Positions 57,798 through 64,000 of a stretch of 64,000 bases of DNA are shown here, in pieces. The translations under genes were made by a program, and so were the position numbers. The notes beneath the pieces are model-generated. The model was not told the origin of the DNA. It did no database searches and saw only the letters and a program-made list of their open reading frames with translations. The stretch comes from Paratinospora sagittata (taxonomy: Eukaryota; Streptophyta; Magnoliopsida; Ranunculales; Menispermaceae), in NCBI GenBank assembly GCA_035771175.1, contig CM069600.1:8951729-9015728 (forward strand), written 5' to 3'. How positions within the stretch are numbered: position 1 is the stretch's first letter; each line of letters opens with the position of its first letter.

Positions 57798-60700
57798 AAG
57801 GATTAAATATATTAAAGAGCCAAAGGCCTGAAGGCAACAAAAATACAAAATTTACAACCTCATATAGGGAACACCTGATACAGAGATCTATAAGTATGTA
57901 CAAATCAGTCAAAAAATTGGTGGGATGAAAGAAAGACTCCACACCAATATCAACAAAGCTAGCCAAAAAATCAACAACACAATTTGTCTCTCTCCAAATA
58001 TGCGTAATCGACCAAGATCTCCATCTTCTAAGCAAGTAAACAATCTGAGAAATCATGGATCTCAACCTCCAAGGGATCAAAGCTTTGCCTTCGATGATCT
58101 AAACTAAGTAAAGATAATATTTGAATGTGGGCATTATAATCATGGTTAAAGCACTTCAGACCTTTCAATAAAGCTAAAGATTCTGAATGGAGCACATCTC
58201 TCAAGATGCTGGCACCCGCTAATGCTCTCCTTAGAGAATCATCACTTCCTTTCAAAATGGCACCATAAGCACCCCTCTCCAATGAACAAGAGCCATCAAT
58301 ATTCAGTTTAAAGCAGCCTGGGGGAGGCAGCCACGCAATGAAATGGGGAGATTCTTGAACAATTGATACTGCAACATGCCAAACATTAAATATCAAAGCT
58401 GCTAAATTGGATAGATTACTAACCAAAACTAAAGTGCCACATGAGTTGGTAACATCAAACGAGTTATCACCCAACAAACCTTTGATCGATCTAGCCTTAA
58501 GATTAAATTTCATGTTGTTCCTTTCCATCCATCTATGATGAACACAAGCTGCAAAAGCCGATTTGACTATGATGTTATCAAGGGAAGAAAAGTTGAATGC
58601 CAACAAAATTTTGTCACCAATATCCTTCCAGCTATCAAGGTTCCCCACAAATTGAAAACATTTTCGGGTAATACCTTTCCAAATCATATTAGAAAAGGCA
58701 CACGAGCAGAAGAGATGATCAATATCTTCCAAACCATTCCAACAAAGCACACAATATGGATCAACGTTAATGCCAAGCCTCCTTAGTCTAGTCGCCGTGG
58801 ATAATCTGCCCCACCAAACCTTCCAAAGAGTTAGGCTAATGCGAGGCACATGACCTTTAAACCAAATTAGATTAGCGCAGCTGCAACTAGGGCTTCTAGT
58901 TCTAGATATCTCCCAAGCTGATTTAAAGCAAAACAAACTGATGAAGTCACAATTTTGTATATTTTTACCCCTATTTTTAGTGCTTTTAGACTAGAAAATA
59001 AAATAAAAGAAGAAAAAATAGAAAAAAATAATAAAAATGTATTTACATCACATTTTAGATTTTTAGGTTATAATAATGCAATTTTTATTTTTTATTATTT
59101 TAATTTTCTTTTAATAAAGTTATTGAGCTTTTATTTATTTTTGGGTATGTTGGTGTCTTACTTGGTCTTCAAGTATTTTTTAGATATTTTCAGGATCAAA
59201 GGATGAGATTGCATATTTCAGGAAGATCCACACTACATATCTACATGAACCAGATGTGGAGAAGCCGAGGCATTAGATCTAATAAGGCTTAAATGATCAA
59301 TCTGAGTCCGTTTGATTGGATTCTAATCAACTTAAAGATTTTGAAATAAGGGGCCCACATGGTTGCAATCTTTGATGAAGATCTAATTGAGCTCATATCA
59401 ACTAATTTATGGAAGAAAAAGATGTCACACATGTCAAAAAGAAGAAAAATGAATGTTCTCCACATATGGGCACAATCTTCTTCTTATTTTCTTGATTGAA
59501 AAAAAAATCTTTATGTAATTTAGAAAATGACCATTTTTAGAGGATATTTTTTAGAGAATAATAGGTGGTGGATGTAATTTTGTTTTTGGAAATCAAGAGG
59601 TGGGCACATCTATAAATAGAGTTAAATTTCAAGAGAATGGATCTCATCTCTACTCTCATTTTTATTTTTATTTTTTTAGGTTAGATTTATTTTTAGTTGC
59701 TCGTTCAAGCCCTGGGTAAGGTGACATTGCCCAAGGATTTGGAGTTCTGTAAGTTTTCTTTTTCTTTTCTTTTATTTTACATTAATGAAGTTTTATTTTC
59801 AGTAATTTCTATTTTTATTTTCTGTCTTTCTTTCATTTACTTCTTGTTATTTATTGCATTATTTGTGTTCATTTAATTGCTTTATTTTCATTTGAAGTTT
59901 ATTTAAATTTTGTTTTAAATTCTTTTTATTTATTGCATTCAAAGTCTTAGGACGTTAGAAACAACCATGATTTTTCTTTGACTTATTTAGTATATAATAT
60001 TTAATTTTTTTTCTAAAAAACTTAAAGTGACTTGTTCAATCCTTGTGAATCGACCTTGTTTAGTGCTACAACTTATCTTGTGCGCTTGCGAGTATATTTG
60101 TATTGATCTATTCAAAACATCACATCACAAACCATTAAAAGAGGGCTTCCAAATAGTCCTGTCACATTCCCAAGGATGGAGACAATTAACTTGATTTAAA
60201 CCAAAAGAAATGGATTGCAAGAGGATATTTGAAGTAGGGAAGCACCAAGTACCATTACTTCTAACATCAGCCACAAAAGCCAATCGTTTAAGGCTAGATC
60301 TCCTTCTACCATTTTCTCCAAAACAATGAACAAGAATACCCTCTGGATGCCACGGGTCAAGCCAAAGAAAAGAAGATCTTCCATTACCAATAATATGTAG
60401 GATATACTCACGAAGTCTTTCCCTAATTTTGAGGACTTTTTTCCAAACCCGAGAACAATCCCCAATCAATGGGAAGGACTGAAAGGATTCAATTCTTAAA
60501 TATTTGCCATTAATCCACTTAACCCACAAGCTGTCTTTTCTTGTAATCACCCACCAAGAAAGTTTCATGATACCTGCCACATTACAATTTTTAATTCTTC
60601 TAAAGCCAAGACCTCCTTCCTTCATGGGCTTACAAATAGAATCCCAATTTATAAGATGGATGTTTTTCCTCAAGAACCACCAAAAGGGAACCTTGCACAA

Positions 60701-62047
60701 ATACCTTCAATATTTTTGATAACAAGGGCAGGGAGACCAAAAAACCCTGACCAAAAAGAATGTGAAGCAAGGAGAACAGATCTAATAAGCTCGGCACGAC
60801 CAGCCATAAAGAGGAATCTCCATTTCCAACCTTGAAGGCTATTAAGAATAGAGTCAATGATAGGTTCACAATCAGAGCAAAAAGCTTAGAAGAAATAAGA
60901 AGAAGACCCAAATACTTGATAGGAAGAAAAGCCCTGGAAATACCCATAAGAGAGTAAAGGGATGAAGCCTCAACCTCAGAGACCCGCCAAGAATGATTTT
61001 GGATTTAGCAAAATTAATTGAAAGGCCAGAAAAAGAAGAAAAGAACTTAAGAATTCCCATAAGGGAACCAAGGTTAGGCACATCAGCATATGAGAAGACA
61101 AGGAGGTCATCAACAAAAATAACAAGGGAGAACAAGGAAGATGAGAACTTGGGGGGGAGGACAAAAGAAGACAACCAACATCAAAGTGGCTAAGAAAGAG
61201 AGAGGAAAAGACTTCAAGGGTGAAAAGAAGAGGGGAAAGAAGGTCCTCTTGTCTAAGACCCATTTGCCCCTTAAAGAAACCAATCGGGGAACCATTGATA
61301 AGGATAGAGTACGAAGTAGTGGAGACACATTACCAAATCAGGGAGGAGAATTTTAAAGGGAAATTCATGGCATGGAAGATGGACAAGATAACATTCCAAC
61401 TCACCAAGTCATAGGCTTTTCTAAGGTCGAGCTTAAGCACAACAGTGGGAGGGCAAGAATTTTTAGAAAGGCCACGAACAAGCTCATGAGCCATACATAT
61501 ATTTTCTTGGATGCAACGACCTTTGATAAAGGAAGATTGGTTAGGGCTGATCAGGTTATCAAGGACCCCACAAATGCGATTAGAAAGGCATTTAGAAATA
61601 ATTTTGTAAATAACGTTACATAAGGAAATGGGTCGAAAATCACCAACTGAGCAAGCACCGATAGATTTAGGAATCAATTATATAAAGGTATTATTTAATT
61701 CCTTCAAGAGAAAACCAGAGGAAAAGAAGTAGTGAAATACCTTTGGTAACATCCACACCAATAATATCCCAATTGTCTTTGAAGAAATTTGCAATGTCAT
61801 GATCCTCGAACTTCTTAAGGTTCAATTCAAGCCAAGAAGATGAGCACCCTAAATTAGTTCCTAAGAGATCCTTGAAATAGGAGATTGTCATGTTTCCAAT
61901 ACCTTCCTTGGAATATATTCTCTCACCAAAACCATCAATAAGAAAGCAAATCTGATTTTTATTTACCCTCTGCTTGATGGCATTATAGAAAAATTTTGAG
62001 TTACGATCACCCAAGACAAGAGTAAAAAGGGGGATTCCCACCTTATC
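57798..62047 (-). mobile_element. LINE (RT, zinc-binding region, RNase H), split by a solo LTR
   Basis: Minus-strand order is the RT N-terminal side (62040-61690, LGDRNSKFFYNAIKQRVN), the RT core (61677-61330, ACSVGDFRPISLCNVIYKII, SPNQSSFIKGR, LKLDLRKAYDLVSW), the catalytic FVDD (about 61106-61117) with GLSINFAKSK, the thumb/connection (60947-60630), the post-RT region (60700-60130), zinc-binding CVLC...HLFCSC (about 58770-58700), and RNase H with LNIDGSCSLERGAYGAIL (about 58310-58250), ending WLFNIFNPSKE. The RT core crosses frames several times. ORF1 and the endonuclease are missing; the left flank is cut by the LTR at 62048. Confidence 0.85.
58939..60127 (+). mobile_element. Solo LTR inside the LINE
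   Basis: This 1189-bp unit runs TGATGAAGTCAC...ACATCACATCA (inverted TGATG/CATCA ends) and is flanked by CAAAC at 58934-58938 and 60128-60132. Removing it puts the LINE reading back in frame across the junction. The right end has GTGCGCTTGCGAGTATAT and TGTGAATCGACCTTG, similar to what I recall for Athila/Tat-type gypsy LTR ends. Confidence 0.9.
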
Positions 62048-64000
62048 TGTAGCACCCGTGCCTTTAGGTGACGTCATTTTGACCCATAGTATACCAGCAG
62101 AGTACCCGTATACGTATTTATATATGTATGTGTATATGTATTTTGATGCTCGAAGCACGTAAGTCCGAGTGTCTTTGCATGATTTTAGGTCATAAAGAGT
62201 GCGCATGAAGTTTCGAAACCATCGGAAACCCGTTCGACGTCAAAACGTGTCGAGAACGGTGTTTTGGATCCAGTGGAGCTCGCTCCATAGAGGAAGAAAT
62301 TTCTGTCACAAATTACATCAATGATTTGATCTCCTAGATTTGTGGTCCGATTGAGCTAAAATTTTTTCAGCTCATTCTTATATGACAGATATTCATTATA
62401 AGCAGTGAAGATCTTGATCAGAGTTACCTACTATGAGTTATAAGACTCCAAACACTGTTTCACAGATTTTTAGATTTTCTTACGCAGTTTTGATCAAACA
62501 GTTATAATTCGCAATCCCACCGTTGGATTGAGTTGAAAGTTTACCATGATGTTGGTAACTCACTCATTCAATTTTTGACCGTTAAGATGTTAAATTGGTG
62601 GGTAGTTTGCAAGAAATTGACTATCTAAGTGCAAGTATTGCAACAGGAAAATTGATTTTTTGATAATTTTTGACAACTTCTAGTTGTGGGCCCAAGCTTG
62701 TCTATTTAAGCAACCAAAACGTAATTTTAGGCTCATTTGCTCATTTCTCAGCCAGAAAAGAGAGAAAGGAGCTGGAGAGGAGAAAAGGAAAGGAAACCTA
62801 GGGTTGGTGGATTTTGCTCAAAATCCCTAAGGTTTGCATGTTTTTCCTCATTGTTCTTCCTTCAATCTCTTTGGTTCTTGCATACTAGTGTTGTTTTGAT
62901 GCATGCATTGTATGAAACCCAGATTTGAAGGGGTAGTAGAAATCAAATGTTGTCCAAATGCTTTGAATGTTTGATATGTGTGTTTAGAGTGTGTTGGGAA
63001 CCCTCTAAAGGCAAAAACCCCAATTTCTAACAAGAAATTGGTAGGGTTTAGTACAAATGACCTAGTCTTGGTTCATTGACCTAGACTTTGACTTAAGCTT
63101 TGCATGTCATCTATGATGGACTGATCAGTATTAGGGACTGATTCATGTATTTAGCTTGATATTTTAATGGTGAAATCATATGGTTTAGTGTAAATGGTCA
63201 TTGTTTGGTTCATGGCCTTAGGCTTTTCCAAAAGTCATGCATGTCAACTATGTTGTTCTAGGTGGCATTGTGAATGAAACCATGTTGTTAGATCAGTAAA
63301 TTTTGTGGCTATGTATGGTGGCCTAGTGTAAAATTGACAATATGGCTTATGTATGAAAATTTTCAGATTTGGGGCTTTTGATGCTCTTGACATAAAATCT
63401 GGAAAATTATGCAAAGTAGGTCTAATTGGACATGATTAGGGTTGTTTGATGATTGAATTCAGTGGGTTCTCATAATGGACACCCTAAGGTTGACTAGTTT
63501 TGATCTAGGCTAAGTATTTGACATTTTTCATGTACTTTGGCAATTTTGCAAGTAATTTCGGGATTTTGCCCAAATTGGGACTTTCACCCAAAGCAAGTCA
63601 ATTTGTGAAATTGACTTGGGGATTGTTTAATTGGACCCAAATTGAGTAGAATCATGGGTTTAAAATGTTAGAACCTATGTTAAATTGATATGACTTAGTT
63701 CATTTTGACCTTATGTTTTATATTGGCCTAATTGAGGATTTTGACCAAGACTTAGTCAATTGATGAAATTGACTTGATGTATAGTCTAATTGACCCTAAT
63801 TATAATTGAATTTCATGTATATTAGTGGTTGGATCATGGGATCACCCTATTACATTCAATTTAGGTCAATCTTAGTTTAATTGAGTCTAAATGATCAAGT
63901 TGGGCAATATGGAAATTGGCTCAAGGAGGTAATCAATTTAGAATCTAATTGATTTTAGATTGAGTTTGAACATGGGGTTTTGACACAATGACTGATTTTC
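62048..64000 (+). mobile_element. Family B-related LTR, runs off the window
   Basis: It starts TGTAGCACCCGTGCC right after TTATC (candidate 5-bp flank, partner not visible) and interrupts the LINE. TATTTAAGCAACCAAAAC at 62703-62720 corresponds to the putative promoter of the 22807-27163 copy (TATTTAAGCAACCAACACC on its minus strand). Sequence at 63540-63720 matches the reverse of 24480-24600 closely. No coding region is reached. Confidence 0.8.

Overview
This is nuclear DNA from a plant, most likely a dicot. It is AT-rich and intron-containing, and it is packed with plant-type Ty1/copia, Ty3/gypsy, LINE, tRNA-derived SINE, hAT, CACTA and Mutator-like sequences, many of them nested. There is no prokaryotic gene organisation. 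Only two host genes are convincing: the 3' part of a P-class pentatricopeptide repeat (PPR) gene (4781-8170, three exons, + strand) and a small intronless gene of unknown function (42899-43267, - strand). Almost everything else is mobile or repetitive DNA.

Layout. 1-2.2 kb: fragments of a gypsy protease region, a 5'-truncated LINE and an old SINE. 4.8-8.3 kb: PPR gene with a SINE in an intron. 8.9-11 kb: two hAT-like non-autonomous elements. 10987-12279: a Mutator-like fold-back element carrying pieces of a GH38 alpha-mannosidase gene in both orientations. 12.3-19.7 kb: a 5' copia element whose gag is split by a 4.5-kb hAT transposon with a decayed transposase. 19.7-39.5 kb: a gypsy element on the - strand (gag, primer-binding site, LTR). 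Its roughly 2.2-kb LTR has been inflated to about 18.5 kb by successive insertions. These are LTR families B, D and E as solo LTRs with matching 5-bp target duplications, plus two fold-back elements built from tRNA-like modules (27292-29703 and 32019-32482).

39.5-50 kb: a copia 5' end on the - strand, a SINE with a perfect 17-bp target duplication, the small gene, a MITE, and a GATC-rich 67-bp tandem repeat before a TATA box. 49.6-55.5 kb: two hAT MITE-like elements, a 1.2-1.5-kb segmental duplication, and a copia RT/RNase H fragment with a CACTA element in its 3' LTR. 57.8-62.0 kb: a - strand LINE (RT, zinc-binding region, RNase H) split by a solo LTR with a CAAAC duplication. 62.05 kb to the end: an LTR related to family B that runs off the window.

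The most unusual objects are the two fold-back elements. They have LTR-like TG...CA ends and 5-bp target duplications, but inverted rather than direct termini, and they carry tRNA-like A/B-box modules, 13 of them in the larger copy. The alpha-mannosidase-bearing Mutator-like element is next: its arms contain nested short hairpins and extend into the captured start codon. I ran no database search. Family names rest on visible motifs and remembered family features.
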